Below are positions 1-9,523 of a stretch of 64,000 nucleotides of DNA, piece after piece. A model generated the notes under the pieces. That model was not told where the DNA came from. It saw only the letters and a program-made list of their open reading frames with translations, and made no database searches. The stretch lies in contig DATEKK010000124.1 in NCBI GenBank assembly GCA_035277485.1, forward strand, positions 1-64,000, written 5' to 3'. How positions within the stretch are numbered: the first letter of the stretch is position 1; each line of letters starts with the position of its first letter. A program made the translations under genes and the position numbers. The stretch is from JADGGM01 sp035277485 (GTDB taxonomy: Bacteria; Gemmatimonadota; Gemmatimonadetes; Gemmatimonadales; Gemmatimonadaceae).

Positions 1-38
1 TTTGTGACACCACATCACACCCCGTCCGCGAGGTTACC

Positions 39-173
39 ATGGTCCGCCGTCGCCTTACCCTACTTGCTCTTGTCGTCGCTTCCGCGGCGCTTGCCGCCTG
101 CGCCTCCCCCACGGCGCCCACCAGTAATGCTTGTCAGACGAACGCCGGCAGCGGAATCTGCCTCGCTCGCTGA
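39..173 (+). CDS. small secreted lipoprotein, 44 aa
   Basis: A 44-residue gene. The product starts with three arginines, then a leucine/valine/alanine-rich hydrophobic stretch ending in a lipobox LAAC (Cys at residue 21). The mature part has only about 24 residues and two further cysteines. This is the layout of a type II signal peptide with a very short lipoprotein, so the product should be acylated and anchored to a membrane. The stop is followed after about 20 bases by a perfect hairpin and a T run, which supports a real transcript. The ATG at 39 is the only start that gives this signal peptide. An overlapping frame starting at position 4 lacks any such signal and was discarded. The function is unknown; short lipoproteins of this sort include entericidin-like peptides, but I see no specific match. 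Confidence 0.6.
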   Translation: MVRRRLTLLALVVASAALAACASPTAPTSNACQTNAGSGICLAR

Positions 174-193
174 AGCACCGGAGTGTCGTTCAT

Positions 194-231
194 GCGAGGT
201 CGCGAGTTGCAGCTCGCGACCTCGCTTTTTT
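194..231 (+). terminator. Rho-independent terminator after the small lipoprotein
   Basis: A perfect 13-bp stem (arms 194-206 and 213-225, GCGAGGTCGCGAG and its complement) with a 6-base loop is followed by six T (226-231). It ends transcription of the plus-strand lipoprotein. The opposite strand has no T run, so it is not an equal terminator for the convergent TPR gene, whose stop codon lies at 231-233. Confidence 0.9.
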
Positions 232-1484
232 CACCCCGACACGCCGGCAAGCGAACGCATTTCGTGAATTGCTTCCGCTACTTGCGCCACCTGTCGCGAA
301 GGATTCGTGACTTGGGTGGTACGCGAGACACTCGTTTCGCGACCGGACAACATCTCAGATAGAAGCTGTTCCGCCTTAATCAGCACTTCGTTCGCTTGGA
401 TAGACGACGCAGTCGCTATCGCGCGCGATAGCCAAATCTCGGCGCGATCATGGTGGCCGAAAACCCGATAGCCTTCACCGAGGTAGTACTCGAAATCTGC
501 CTGTAGTGCCGGAGGCAGCTTTTCATCCGCGAGCTGGCGACGATAATGCTCGAAGACCGTCTCCTTGTGATCAAACGCGGCACCTTCGAGCAAATTGAGC
601 GTTGCGACCCAACGGGTGTAATTCTCCTGTGCAGTGGCTGCGAGCACGAGGTTCGCGTCACGCGAGGCGTCGTGTAGCCCGAGATCAAAGAAGGTAACGG
701 CCAAGTCAGCGAGAGCGCGATCCTTCGCCGCCTGATTCTCGTAGGAGCTAAGTGCCTCGTAGATATACGCGACCGATCCCTCGAGGTCGCCGCGTTTTCT
801 CGCCACCACGCCTCGATCATGCAGCGCAAAGCCGCGGATCTCTTTTAGGCCGTTTTCTTCGGCAGAGTCGATTACGGAGTCGAGGATCTTTTCGGCCGCT
901 GGTAGATTTCCGCGCGCCGTCATCACGTTGGCTTCTGCAATCCGTGCCTTGTGCACGTTGGCCACGTCGCCTGTGAACGCCGCGACTTCGGCCGCCGCCG
1001 CGTACGCACCGCGCGCTTCGCTCCACTGCGCCAGCACGCGCATGCACGCGCCTAACTGCATGTTCGCCGCAATCACGACATCCGTGTCCGCCGCCGGCTC
1101 CGCGTTCTGCAGCACGGTGCGGTACACGTCAGCCGCCAACGCCCACTTGGCATCGAACTGCAACGCGCGCGCGTACGCCATGAGGCGCGGCGCCACGACC
1201 GCTACACGGGCGTGACGGGCCAGCTGCATCGAGTCCACAAGACTCGTCAGCAGCGCCCGCACACTACTCCCCGCATCGATCGCCGAGATCGATTCACGCA
1301 CGCAACGCAGACCCCACGAGTCCAACGACACCGCACTCCCGCCTTCCATCACCCAGTCGTCGAACAACCGCAGCGTCAAAAGCCCGGCGCTCGTCGTGCG
1401 CCATTCGGCACACGACTCGTTCTCGCAGCGCGCCAGCGCTTCGAAGAATGCGTAATGAGGGAGCTTCACCTGTGAGCGTCCCAT
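231..1484 (-). CDS. TPR-repeat protein of unknown function
   Basis: A 417-residue soluble protein with no signal peptide or membrane segment. The first 90 residues are non-repetitive and contain several cysteines (CENESC, and LRCV about 50 residues later). From about residue 100 to 375 the sequence is a run of alanine-rich helical pairs with regular spacing, typical of tetratricopeptide repeats, which usually serve as protein- or peptide-binding scaffolds. The C-terminal 40 residues are polar. It stands alone between a convergent lipoprotein gene and a minus-strand deacetylase, with a 244-base upstream region that carries a pair of direct repeats. A regulatory or scaffold role is possible, but no DNA-binding domain is visible. 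Confidence 0.65.
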   Translation of the reverse strand: MGRSQVKLPHYAFFEALARCENESCAEWRTTSAGLLTLRLFDDWVMEGGSAVSLDSWGLRCVRESISAIDAGSSVRALLTSLVDSMQLARHARVAVVAPRLMAYARALQFDAKWALAADVYRTVLQNAEPAADTDVVIAANMQLGACMRVLAQWSEARGAYAAAAEVAAFTGDVANVHKARIAEANVMTARGNLPAAEKILDSVIDSAEENGLKEIRGFALHDRGVVARKRGDLEGSVAYIYEALSSYENQAAKDRALADLAVTFFDLGLHDASRDANLVLAATAQENYTRWVATLNLLEGAAFDHKETVFEHYRRQLADEKLPPALQADFEYYLGEGYRVFGHHDRAEIWLSRAIATASSIQANEVLIKAEQLLSEMLSGRETSVSRTTQVTNPSRQVAQVAEAIHEMRSLAGVSG

Positions 1485-1564
1485 TCACTTTCCTCCAATC
1501 CGTCGGTCGTTCTGCCAAGAGCGACGCCCAACTTGCTTCCGAGTATCGGCTGAAGCAAGCACAG

Positions 1565-1595
1565 TTTTAGGACATTGAGGGGTCATTTTAGGACA
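1565..1595 (-). promoter_or_regulatory. paired direct repeats upstream of the TPR gene (candidate operator)
   Basis: The decamer TTTTAGGACA occurs at 1565-1574 and again at 1586-1595, identical and 21 bp apart, which is two helical turns. On the minus strand this reads TGTCCTAAAA twice, about 80-110 bp upstream of the TPR gene start. Exact repeats at this spacing are typical of a site bound by a dimer or by two regulator molecules. No regulator is identified. The rest of 1485-1728 shows nothing further. Confidence 0.4.
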
Positions 1596-1728
1596 AATTT
1601 CTGAGCCGACCGCGCGATCAACTCGAAAATGCACAGCTTTCGTGACACTGTATAAAAAGACGACAAACACATACCCTCCGAATCTCGTGCGCCGTTCGTC
1701 CGCCGTCCCTAATCATTATGTGCGCGGC

Positions 1729-2721
1729 TCATTGCTCTCGACCGCTCGAAGCGTTGGTGGCTCCTCCAACCGTCGTCGAGCTGTCTCCCATCGGCTGGCC
1801 AGATGCCACATAGCGGCTGCCGCTTCGATCGAGTTGGTCCAACAGCCGTTCTAACGCGTCACCAAATACCTCGACCCGCGGCAGGCGAAGCGGGTCGAAC
1901 TTGGGGTCGAACGGACTCCGGGCTGGCCCACCCGTCACCTCGAGTATCGCGTCGAAGCGATAGGTGATTACGCGTCCGCTCCTCGGATCGCGCCACGAGC
2001 CACTGTGCGCCAGTTCGTGGTTCTTGGGCCAGATGCCAAGCGGAAGCGCGAAGGTCCGCACGCGATAGCCTGGCACGGCAGAGTCGATCGCCATCGCGCC
2101 GCGCGCAATCTGCTCCTGCACGACCTCGTCCGAGTACTTCGATAGGTTCGCGTGCCACAGCGTGTGATCGCACAGCTCGAAGCCCTGGTCGGCCAGGAAT
2201 CGCACCTTGAGCTTCCGCCACTCCGTCTTCTGACCCTCGATGCCACGCTCACCAAAGAACGCGTGACCCGCTGCTGCCCCGGGCAGCATGCAGAACGTCG
2301 CCTTGTTCGCCCAGTCCGGATGGGTACGGTGAAAGTCGAGCCAGATGCCGATCGCGCTATTCGGGTCGACCTCGAGCGTGCCGTCGTGATCGATGTAGCG
2401 GAACTGTGATGGCGACGCGTCGTCGAAGGTGAACACCACCGGCGACATCCCGGCCGGTAGCGTGATTTTTCGATCGATCAACTCGGCAACCGTTATGGGG
2501 CGATAGCCTCTCTCATAGAGAAGCTCGAGCTGTCGCTTGAAATGTCCGCGCTCGACGGTCCATCGAGCATCGGAATCGCCAATGACGTGATACTCGAGGA
2601 TGGGAATCCGGCCCAGCTCGTTGGCGGGGCGCGGCCGTTTGATGTGATGGTGCCCGCCAGGAGCCGTTCCGCCGGCGAATGCCGAAGCGACAACGAGCGC
2701 GAGGCGAAGTGCCGAGTACAT
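1729..2721 (-). CDS. secreted polysaccharide deacetylase (CE4 family)
   Basis: A 330-residue protein starting at MYSALRLALVV, a hydrophobic signal sequence followed by a His-rich stretch (GGHHHIK). A NodB-homology domain then begins near residue 45 (PILEYHV). The CE4 motif 1 aspartates appear as FTFDDAS and the metal-binding HxxxH motif as DHTLWH, preceded by GFELC as in other family members. It should remove acyl groups from a polysaccharide or peptidoglycan outside the cytoplasm. The frame stays open for another 150 codons upstream, but that part has no signal peptide and would overlap the divergent PBP gene, so the internal start is preferred. The substrate cannot be read from the sequence. 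Confidence 0.82.
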   Translation of the reverse strand: MYSALRLALVVASAFAGGTAPGGHHHIKRPRPANELGRIPILEYHVIGDSDARWTVERGHFKRQLELLYERGYRPITVAELIDRKITLPAGMSPVVFTFDDASPSQFRYIDHDGTLEVDPNSAIGIWLDFHRTHPDWANKATFCMLPGAAAGHAFFGERGIEGQKTEWRKLKVRFLADQGFELCDHTLWHANLSKYSDEVVQEQIARGAMAIDSAVPGYRVRTFALPLGIWPKNHELAHSGSWRDPRSGRVITYRFDAILEVTGGPARSPFDPKFDPLRLPRVEVFGDALERLLDQLDRSGSRYVASGQPMGDSSTTVGGATNASSGREQ

Positions 2722-2825
2722 GGTAGGGGGTCCGTGGGGGCGCGAAGGATATTCGCTGCCGTCAAAGAAGTCTACGGTGAGACGTGTTGCCTGGAAACCG
2801 CAGACTGTGCCTGTCGTAGTGAAAA

Positions 2826-4979
2826 ATGAACGCGGGCAGGGCCCGCCTGTCGGTGCTGCATGGTATGAAGATCGAGTCCCGTATGAAGCAACGGTGGCAT
2901 GCGTTCTTCTCGCGCATGCTTGGCGAAGTCGGGTCGGGCGATCCGCACTGGCTGCGACGCCACTGGCGCGCGTTCGCGCTGGCGAACCTTGCGGTGCTCG
3001 CGATCGTGGTCGGCGATGCGTGGCTGTACACGTGCGGGTTCGATGGCTGCCCGTCGGGCGCGGCGATCCGAGCGTACCAGCCTCCGGAAGGCAGCCGAGT
3101 GTTGGACCGCTCGGGGCGGCTGATCGGACGGCTCGAGGACGTCCGCCGGATCGATGTGCCGCTGGCGCGCATTCCACGTTTCGTGCGCGAGGCGTTCGTC
3201 GCGACCGAAGATCGCCGATTTTATCACCACAAGGGTCTCGACTGGCACGCGTTCGCGCGCGCCACGGTGCGCGATGCGGCTGCGTTAGGCGTGCGAGAAG
3301 GGTTCAGCACGATCACCATGCAGGTGGCCCGCAACAGCTTTGCATCCGTTGGCGCGGGCCGCACGCTCAGGCGGAAGCTGCTCGAGCTGCGCATGGCGCG
3401 GCTCCTCGAGCGGAATCTCACCAAAGACCAGATTCTCGCGCTGTATCTCAACGTCATCTACCTCGGCAACGGGACCTACGGTGTCGAGGCGACGAGCCGC
3501 GATCTGTTCGGCAAGAGCGTCTCGCGCCTAACGCTCGCCGAGGGGGCCCTGCTGGCGGCGCTGCCGAAGGGGCCGTCGGTGTACACGCCGCGCCATGATC
3601 TCGAGCGTGCGCGCGCCCGGCGCGATCTGGTGCTCTCCCTCATGGTCCGCGAGGGCTACGTGAGCGCCGCACGCGCGGCGGCGGCGGCGAGCGAGCCGAT
3701 CGAGGTCGCCGAGAACGAGTGGCGTCCGGAGGATACGGGTTCCTGGGTGGTGGGCGCGGCGCGCGCGGTGCTGGACTCCGTGTTAGGCCACGACGCCGAA
3801 TCGCACGGCGACGTGACCATCTATACCACGATCGATGCCCGGGCCCAACGGGCGGCCGAGCGCGCCGTTCGCAACCAGGCCGCCTCGATTGCCAACCAGG
3901 TGGGTGAGGACGGCAGCGATCCTGTCGAAGGCGCGCTGGTCGCGCTCGATCCGAGAATGGGCGACATTCGGGCGCTGGTTGGCGGTCGGCGCTATCAGAA
4001 CGGCGCGTTCGATCGCGCGCTGGCCGCGCACCGGCAGCCGGGTTCGGCCTTCAAGCCGTTCGTGTACGCCGCTGCGTTAGGCGCCGGCTACACGCCGGCC
4101 ACGTTGGTGGACGACGCCCCGGTGGACGTCGAGCAGGACGGGCGCGACTGGACGCCGGCCAACTTCGGCGACGAGTACGAGGGGCGGATCACGATGCGCC
4201 GCGCCATCGAGCACTCGTCCAACGCGGCCGCCGTGCGGTTCGGGCACGCCGTCGGCGAGGCGCACATCGTGTCGCTCGCGCGCGCCAACGGCATCACGAG
4301 CCGGTTGGCCCCCGTTCCCTCCATCGCGTTAGGCGCCCTGGAAGTGACGCCGCTCGAGCTCGTGACGGCGTACGCGCCGTTCGCGAACGGCGGCAACCGC
4401 GTCACGCCGCGGCTGGTCCGGCGCATCGAGGGACCGGGCGGGAAGGTACTGTGGTCGAACGACGCGGCGCCGCCGGTGCCGGCGCTCGATCCGCGGGATG
4501 CGTTTCAATTGACATCGATGCTCGAATCGGTGGTCAACGACGGCACCGGACGCGAGGTCCGGTCCCTCGGGGCGCGCGGCCCGATCGCGGGCAAAACCGG
4601 GACGACGAACAACGGTGCGGACGTCTGGTTCATTGGCTACACGCCGTCGCTCGTGGCGGGCATCTGGTTCGGGTACGACACGCCGCGCTCGTTAGGCGAA
4701 GGCGCGACCGGCGGCCGCCTCGCGGCGCCCGCGTGGGCGGAGTTCTACGAGCGCGGGTGGCCGCAAGGCGCCCGCGACGCACCGTGGCGGCCGCCGGCGG
4801 GACTCGTGTCGCGCGTCATCGACGCCGACAACGGCGACCTCGCCACGGCCTGGTGTCCGCACACGCAGCTCGAGTGGTTCCGGTTGGGCACGGAGCCGAC
4901 GATGTACTGCCCGGACCACGGCGGCCCGTCGTTAGGCGCGCGCATCCTGGGCGCCATCAAGGAACTCTTCCACTACTGA
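2826..4979 (+). CDS. class A penicillin-binding protein (PBP1A type)
   Basis: A bifunctional peptidoglycan synthase of 717 residues with one N-terminal membrane anchor (about residues 50-70). The glycosyltransferase (GT51) domain shows EDRRFYHHKGLDW, STITMQVARN and a long block running to LPKGPSVYTP. The transpeptidase domain has the SxxK serine in GSAFKPF (near 407), the HSSN motif (near 462) and KTGTTNN (near 589). It polymerises and cross-links peptidoglycan from lipid II in the periplasm. The length is normal for the family. The start is uncertain: ATGs at 2826, 2865 and 2883 are all in frame with weak ribosome sites, and all keep the membrane anchor. It is divergent from the deacetylase gene, so the two envelope genes share a short promoter region (2722-2825). 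Confidence 0.93.
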   Translation: MNAGRARLSVLHGMKIESRMKQRWHAFFSRMLGEVGSGDPHWLRRHWRAFALANLAVLAIVVGDAWLYTCGFDGCPSGAAIRAYQPPEGSRVLDRSGRLIGRLEDVRRIDVPLARIPRFVREAFVATEDRRFYHHKGLDWHAFARATVRDAAALGVREGFSTITMQVARNSFASVGAGRTLRRKLLELRMARLLERNLTKDQILALYLNVIYLGNGTYGVEATSRDLFGKSVSRLTLAEGALLAALPKGPSVYTPRHDLERARARRDLVLSLMVREGYVSAARAAAAASEPIEVAENEWRPEDTGSWVVGAARAVLDSVLGHDAESHGDVTIYTTIDARAQRAAERAVRNQAASIANQVGEDGSDPVEGALVALDPRMGDIRALVGGRRYQNGAFDRALAAHRQPGSAFKPFVYAAALGAGYTPATLVDDAPVDVEQDGRDWTPANFGDEYEGRITMRRAIEHSSNAAAVRFGHAVGEAHIVSLARANGITSRLAPVPSIALGALEVTPLELVTAYAPFANGGNRVTPRLVRRIEGPGGKVLWSNDAAPPVPALDPRDAFQLTSMLESVVNDGTGREVRSLGARGPIAGKTGTTNNGADVWFIGYTPSLVAGIWFGYDTPRSLGEGATGGRLAAPAWAEFYERGWPQGARDAPWRPPAGLVSRVIDADNGDLATAWCPHTQLEWFRLGTEPTMYCPDHGGPSLGARILGAIKELFHY

Positions 4980-5108
4980 CCGCGGGCTCTTGGCACGAGC
5001 GCGGGCGCCTGCAGGCGGCCCTGCCGGTGGGCATGGAACCGCACGGCCAGGCGCCGACGTTTGTCGGCAGTGAGTGTGAAGACTTCCAAGACGGTTAGCT
5101 TTTAGCGC

Positions 5109-7070
5109 ATGGCAGGATCAGCTCGACGCCTCCCACCGGAGCGGAGCACAAACCCGACGTGGGGTCAGCGCATGGCGGCGCTCCGCTACGTGCCGCCGTT
5201 GCTGCGCATGGTGTGGGGCACCCATCGCACGTTCACGGCGACGATGGCCGTGCTGCGTGTCGCGCGCGCGTTCGTTCCCGTCGCGACGCTCTGGATCGGC
5301 AAGCTCATCATTGACGCGGTCATCGCGCTGCGGCGCGATCCGTCCCATCTGTCTTCGCTCTGGAAGCTGGTGGCATTGGAGATCGCGATCGTCGTCGCGG
5401 GCGAAGTGCTGGCCCGTGCATCGGCGTTGGTCGAAAGTTTGTTGGGCGATCTCTTCTCGAACTACACGAGCGTGCGCTTGATGGAACACGCGGCGACGCT
5501 CGACCTGCAGCAGTTCGAGGACCCTGCCTTCTACGACCAACTCGAACGGGCGCGCCGCCAGACCGTGGGGCGCATCGGGCTCCTGGCGGAGCTGCTCTCG
5601 ATGTCGCAGGACACGCTCACGCTGGCATCGTTAGGCACCGCGCTCCTCGTGTTCAGCCCGTGGCTCGTGCTGCTGCTCGCCGCGGCGGTGCTGCCGTCGT
5701 TCATCGGCGAGACGCACTATGCGTCGCTCGAGTATTCGCTGCTCTACCGCTGGACACCCGAACGGCGCCAACTGGACTACCTGCGGTACCTCGCGGCGAG
5801 CGACACGAACGCCAAAGAAGTGCAGATGTTCGGGCTCGCGCAGTGGCTCACGGACCGATATCGCATCCTCGCCGACCGGTTCTACGAGGAGAACAAGCAG
5901 CTGTCGATCCGAAAGGGCATCGTGAGTACGGCGCTCTCGGTCCTCGGGATGCTCGGCTACTACGGCGCGTACGTGATCATCCTGCTGCGGGCCGTTGGCG
6001 GGGTCATCTCGATCGGCACGCTGACGTTCCTCGCCGGATCGTTTGCCCGCAGCCGCGACATCATCCAGCGGCTGCTCATTTCGGCGAGCGACATCTACGA
6101 GCAGAGCCTGTACCTCAAGGACATGTTCGACTTCTTCGACATGCGGCCCAACATGGTGTCGCGCCCGGGAGCGCCGCCGGTGCCGGAGCCGGTCCGCCAG
6201 GGCTTCGTGTTCGAGGATGTCGGGTTCCAGTATCCGGGCAGCGACCGGTGGGCCGTCAGGCACGTGAATTTCACGCTCCGTCCGGGCGAGCGGCTCGCGT
6301 TCGTGGGCGAGAATGGCGCCGGCAAGACGACCGTGACCAAGCTCATGGCGCGCTTGTACGATCCGACCGAGGGCCGCATCCTGCTCGACGGACTCGATCT
6401 CAAGGAGTACGACCTGCAGTCGGTGCGGCGCGCGATCGGCGTGATCTTCCAGGACTTCGTGCGCTTCGACATGCGGTTCGACGAGAACATCGGCGTTGGG
6501 CACATCGATCGCGTCCGCGACTATCTCGATCGCGTCGGCTCGACCGATGTCGCGATCGAGTCGGTGCCGCCCGAATGGTCATTCGATTCGAGTCCGGCGA
6601 CGCTCAGGCGGCCGCGAGAGAATGGACATGCCGTCGAGCCGGTTCCGGAAGTGCTGACGACCGCCGCGGAGCAGTCGTTGGCATCGGTGCTGCTGCCGCG
6701 ATTCGGCGAAGGATACCGGCAGATGCTTGGACGCCGGTTCGATGGCGGGGTGGACCTGTCGGGCGGCGAGTGGCAGAAAGTCGCGCTGGCCCGCGCGTAC
6801 ATGCGCGACGCAAAAGTGCTCATTCTCGATGAGCCGACGGCGGCGCTCGATGCGCGCGCCGAATACGAAGTGTTCGTGCGATTCTCCGAGCTGGTGGCGG
6901 GTCGAATGGCGGTGCTCATCTCGCACCGTTTCTCGACGGTGCGAATGGCGGATCGCATCATTGTCCTGCAGCACGGACAAATCGCGGAAGAAGGCTCGCA
7001 TGCCGAGCTCGTGGCGCGCGGCGGACTGTATGCCGAGCTGTTCCGGCTGCAGGCGGCCGGATACCAATGA
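5109..7070 (+). CDS. ABC transporter, fused permease and ATPase (exporter type)
   Basis: A 653-residue half-transporter. Residues about 40-340 contain several hydrophobic helices of the exporter membrane domain, and the C-terminal half is the nucleotide-binding domain. It has Walker A GENGAGKTT, the signature LSGGEWQK, Walker B VLILDEPTAALD and the switch histidine in LISHRFS. The stretch between the Q-loop (IFQDF) and the signature is long, about 100 residues, including a low-complexity linker with arginine and proline. One such chain would work as a homodimer. No partner subunit or substrate clue lies beside it. The 129-base gap after the PBP gene holds nothing notable. A second in-frame ATG at 5172 is an alternative start. 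Confidence 0.9.
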   Translation: MAGSARRLPPERSTNPTWGQRMAALRYVPPLLRMVWGTHRTFTATMAVLRVARAFVPVATLWIGKLIIDAVIALRRDPSHLSSLWKLVALEIAIVVAGEVLARASALVESLLGDLFSNYTSVRLMEHAATLDLQQFEDPAFYDQLERARRQTVGRIGLLAELLSMSQDTLTLASLGTALLVFSPWLVLLLAAAVLPSFIGETHYASLEYSLLYRWTPERRQLDYLRYLAASDTNAKEVQMFGLAQWLTDRYRILADRFYEENKQLSIRKGIVSTALSVLGMLGYYGAYVIILLRAVGGVISIGTLTFLAGSFARSRDIIQRLLISASDIYEQSLYLKDMFDFFDMRPNMVSRPGAPPVPEPVRQGFVFEDVGFQYPGSDRWAVRHVNFTLRPGERLAFVGENGAGKTTVTKLMARLYDPTEGRILLDGLDLKEYDLQSVRRAIGVIFQDFVRFDMRFDENIGVGHIDRVRDYLDRVGSTDVAIESVPPEWSFDSSPATLRRPRENGHAVEPVPEVLTTAAEQSLASVLLPRFGEGYRQMLGRRFDGGVDLSGGEWQKVALARAYMRDAKVLILDEPTAALDARAEYEVFVRFSELVAGRMAVLISHRFSTVRMADRIIVLQHGQIAEEGSHAELVARGGLYAELFRLQAAGYQ

Positions 7071-7138
7071 GCGCCGGCGTGTGAACTGAGCGGTTTCCGC
7101 CGTGAAGCCGGGCAGCGTTCTTGCGCACGCTGCCTGCC

Positions 7139-9523
7139 ATGCATCGCCACGAACACGATGAAAACAGCGCGCCCAATCAGGCGCGGACCGTCAAGCCGAC
7201 GGATCCCAACGCGCACCTCGCGCACGGCGTGGAGGGCGCGGAGCCTCCGTTAGAACGGGAAGGCGCGCACGATGGTCGTCGCGACACGACGGCCGCTGGT
7301 CTTCGATCCATCTACGAGACCGCGCACTTCGGCTTCAGAGAAATGGGGCCCAGGCGCGCTGCGCGCACGCTGCTCAAGTTGAATCAGAAAGATGGTTTCG
7401 ACTGTCCGAGCTGCGCGTGGCCCGATCCCGATGGCCACCGAAAGCGCGCCGAGTTCTGCGAAAACGGCGCGAAAGCCGTGGCGGCCGAAGCGACGACGGC
7501 GCGCTTGACGCCCGACGTGTTCGCCCAACACAGCATTGCATCGCTGCTCGACTGCCGCGACGTCGAGCTGGACGGCCTGGGCCGCATCACGAGCCCCATG
7601 GTCAGGCGCCGTGGATCGGATCGATACGAGCCCATCTCCTGGGCGGATGCGTTCGCGATGATCGGCGATTACCTGCGCGCGCTCGATTCGCCTAACGAAG
7701 CGGTGTTCTACACGTCCGGGCGCGCGAGCAACGAAGCGGCGTTCCTGTACGGGTTGTTCGCCCGGCAGTTCGGGACGAACAATCTCCCCGACTGCTCGAA
7801 CATGTGTCACGAGTCGAGCGGGACCGGACTGAGCGAAGTCATCGGATTCGGCAAGGCGACGGTGCGCATCGACGACTTTGCGGCGGCCGACGCGATCTTC
7901 ATCATCGGGCAGAATCCGGGGACGTGTCACCCGCGCATGCTGACCGAGCTGCAGAAGGCCGTTGAGAACGGGTGCCGCATCGTGAGCATCAACCCGCTCA
8001 TCGAGTCCGGGCTCATGCGATTCGAGAATCCGCAGAAGCCCCTCAATCTGCTCGGAGCCGCGACGCACCTGGCGTGTCTCTTCGTTCCCGTGCGCATCAA
8101 CGGCGACGTGGCGGTGCTCAAAGGCATCATGAAGGAAATGCTCGATGCGGACGAGCGCACGGGCGGACGCGTGCTCGCCCATGACTTCATTGCGCATCAC
8201 ACGGAGGGCTTCGACGCGTTCGCGGCCGACATTCGCAGCGAATCGTGGGATCGCATCGTGGAGGAGAGCGGTGTGTCGCGTGAGGTGCTCCGCGAAGCCG
8301 CCGACGTTGCCATCACGTCCAAGCGCATGATCTGTTGTTGGGCGATGGGCATCACGCAGCACAAGAACGGCGTGGCCAACGTCCAGACGATCGTGGACCT
8401 TGCCTTGCTGCGCGGCCACATGGGGCGGCGCGGCGCGGGCGTGGCTCCGATCCGCGGGCACAGCAACGTGCAGGGCGATCGGACGGTGGGCATCTGGGAG
8501 AAAATGAGCCCGGAGTATCTGGCGTGCCTGGCGAGCGAGTTCCGCTTTCAGCCGCCCGAGAAGCACGGCTACGACACCGTCTGCGCGATCGAAGCGATGC
8601 ACCGCGGGCAGGTCAAGGTGTTCGTCGGGTTAGGCGGCAACTTCCTCGCGGCGACGCCCGACACGAACTACACGTCGGAAGCGATCCAGCGGTGCGCGCT
8701 CACGGTGCAGATCTCGACGAAGCTCAATCGCGGCCATCTGATCACCGGCGAGCAGGCGCTCATTCTCCCGTGCCTGGGCCGCACCGAGATCGACATCCGT
8801 CCCGGCGGCGAGCAGTTCGTGACGGTCGAGGACACGACCGGCGTCGTGCACATGTCGAAGGGGGTGCTCGAACCGGCGTCCGAGCTGCTGTTGAGCGAGC
8901 CGGCGATCATTGGCCGCATCGCGAAGGCAGCGTTAGGCGCCCGCACCACGGTCGACTGGGACGCGCTCACGGACAACTACGACCGGATCCGCGAGCACAT
9001 CGAGCACGTGGTGCCCGGGTTCACGCAATACAACGAACGCGTCCGCCAACCCGGCGGTTTCTACCTGCCTAACGCACCCTATCAAGGCAGGTTCAACACG
9101 CCGTCGCGGCGCGCCCGCTTCACGGTGCATCCGATCCCGCACCACGAGCTCGCGCCGGATCAGCTGCTGCTCACGACCATCCGCAGCCACGACCAGTTCA
9201 ACACCACCGTGTACGCGGAGAACGACCGGTACCGTGGCATATCGAACGGCCGCCGCGTGGTGTTCCTCAATCAGGCCGATATCGATCGATTGGGCTTCGT
9301 GCGCGACCAATGGGTCGACATCGTGAGCCACTTCGAGTCGGAGACGCGCCGCGCGGCGCGGTTCAAGGTGGTGCCCTACGAGATCCCGCTCCGCTGCGCG
9401 GCGGCCTACTTTCCCGAGACCAACGTCCTCGTTCCGATTCGCAGCGTGGCCGACAAGAGCAACCAGCCTGTGTCGAAGTCGATCGTCGTCAGCCTCGAGG
9501 CGGCGTCTTCACGACCCGACTGA
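7139..9523 (+). CDS. FdhF/YdeP-type molybdopterin oxidoreductase
   Basis: A 794-residue cytoplasmic protein of the molybdopterin oxidoreductase superfamily, nearest in character to the YdeP branch. The N-terminal 50 residues are polar and poorly conserved. The family block starts near DGFDCPSCAWPDP, followed by EFCENGAKA, then the molybdopterin-binding core (YTSGRASNEAAFLYGLFARQ, NMCHESSG, FIIGQNPGTCHPRM). The C-terminal beta-barrel domain includes LLTTIRSHDQFNTTVY. YdeP-like proteins have been linked to acid resistance in enteric bacteria; the reaction is not established. There is no NADH subunit, hydrogenase or accessory gene nearby. The ATG at 7139 is preferred over the in-frame TTG at 7121. 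The 3' end overlaps the convergent thioredoxin-like gene by 15 bases. Confidence 0.85.
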   Translation: MHRHEHDENSAPNQARTVKPTDPNAHLAHGVEGAEPPLEREGAHDGRRDTTAAGLRSIYETAHFGFREMGPRRAARTLLKLNQKDGFDCPSCAWPDPDGHRKRAEFCENGAKAVAAEATTARLTPDVFAQHSIASLLDCRDVELDGLGRITSPMVRRRGSDRYEPISWADAFAMIGDYLRALDSPNEAVFYTSGRASNEAAFLYGLFARQFGTNNLPDCSNMCHESSGTGLSEVIGFGKATVRIDDFAAADAIFIIGQNPGTCHPRMLTELQKAVENGCRIVSINPLIESGLMRFENPQKPLNLLGAATHLACLFVPVRINGDVAVLKGIMKEMLDADERTGGRVLAHDFIAHHTEGFDAFAADIRSESWDRIVEESGVSREVLREAADVAITSKRMICCWAMGITQHKNGVANVQTIVDLALLRGHMGRRGAGVAPIRGHSNVQGDRTVGIWEKMSPEYLACLASEFRFQPPEKHGYDTVCAIEAMHRGQVKVFVGLGGNFLAATPDTNYTSEAIQRCALTVQISTKLNRGHLITGEQALILPCLGRTEIDIRPGGEQFVTVEDTTGVVHMSKGVLEPASELLLSEPAIIGRIAKAALGARTTVDWDALTDNYDRIREHIEHVVPGFTQYNERVRQPGGFYLPNAPYQGRFNTPSRRARFTVHPIPHHELAPDQLLLTTIRSHDQFNTTVYAENDRYRGISNGRRVVFLNQADIDRLGFVRDQWVDIVSHFESETRRAARFKVVPYEIPLRCAAAYFPETNVLVPIRSVADKSNQPVSKSIVVSLEAASSRPD

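Noticed and set aside
2722..3177. N-terminal extension of the deacetylase (150 extra codons)
   Set aside because: It would overlap the divergent PBP gene, has no conserved sequence, and would bury the signal peptide.
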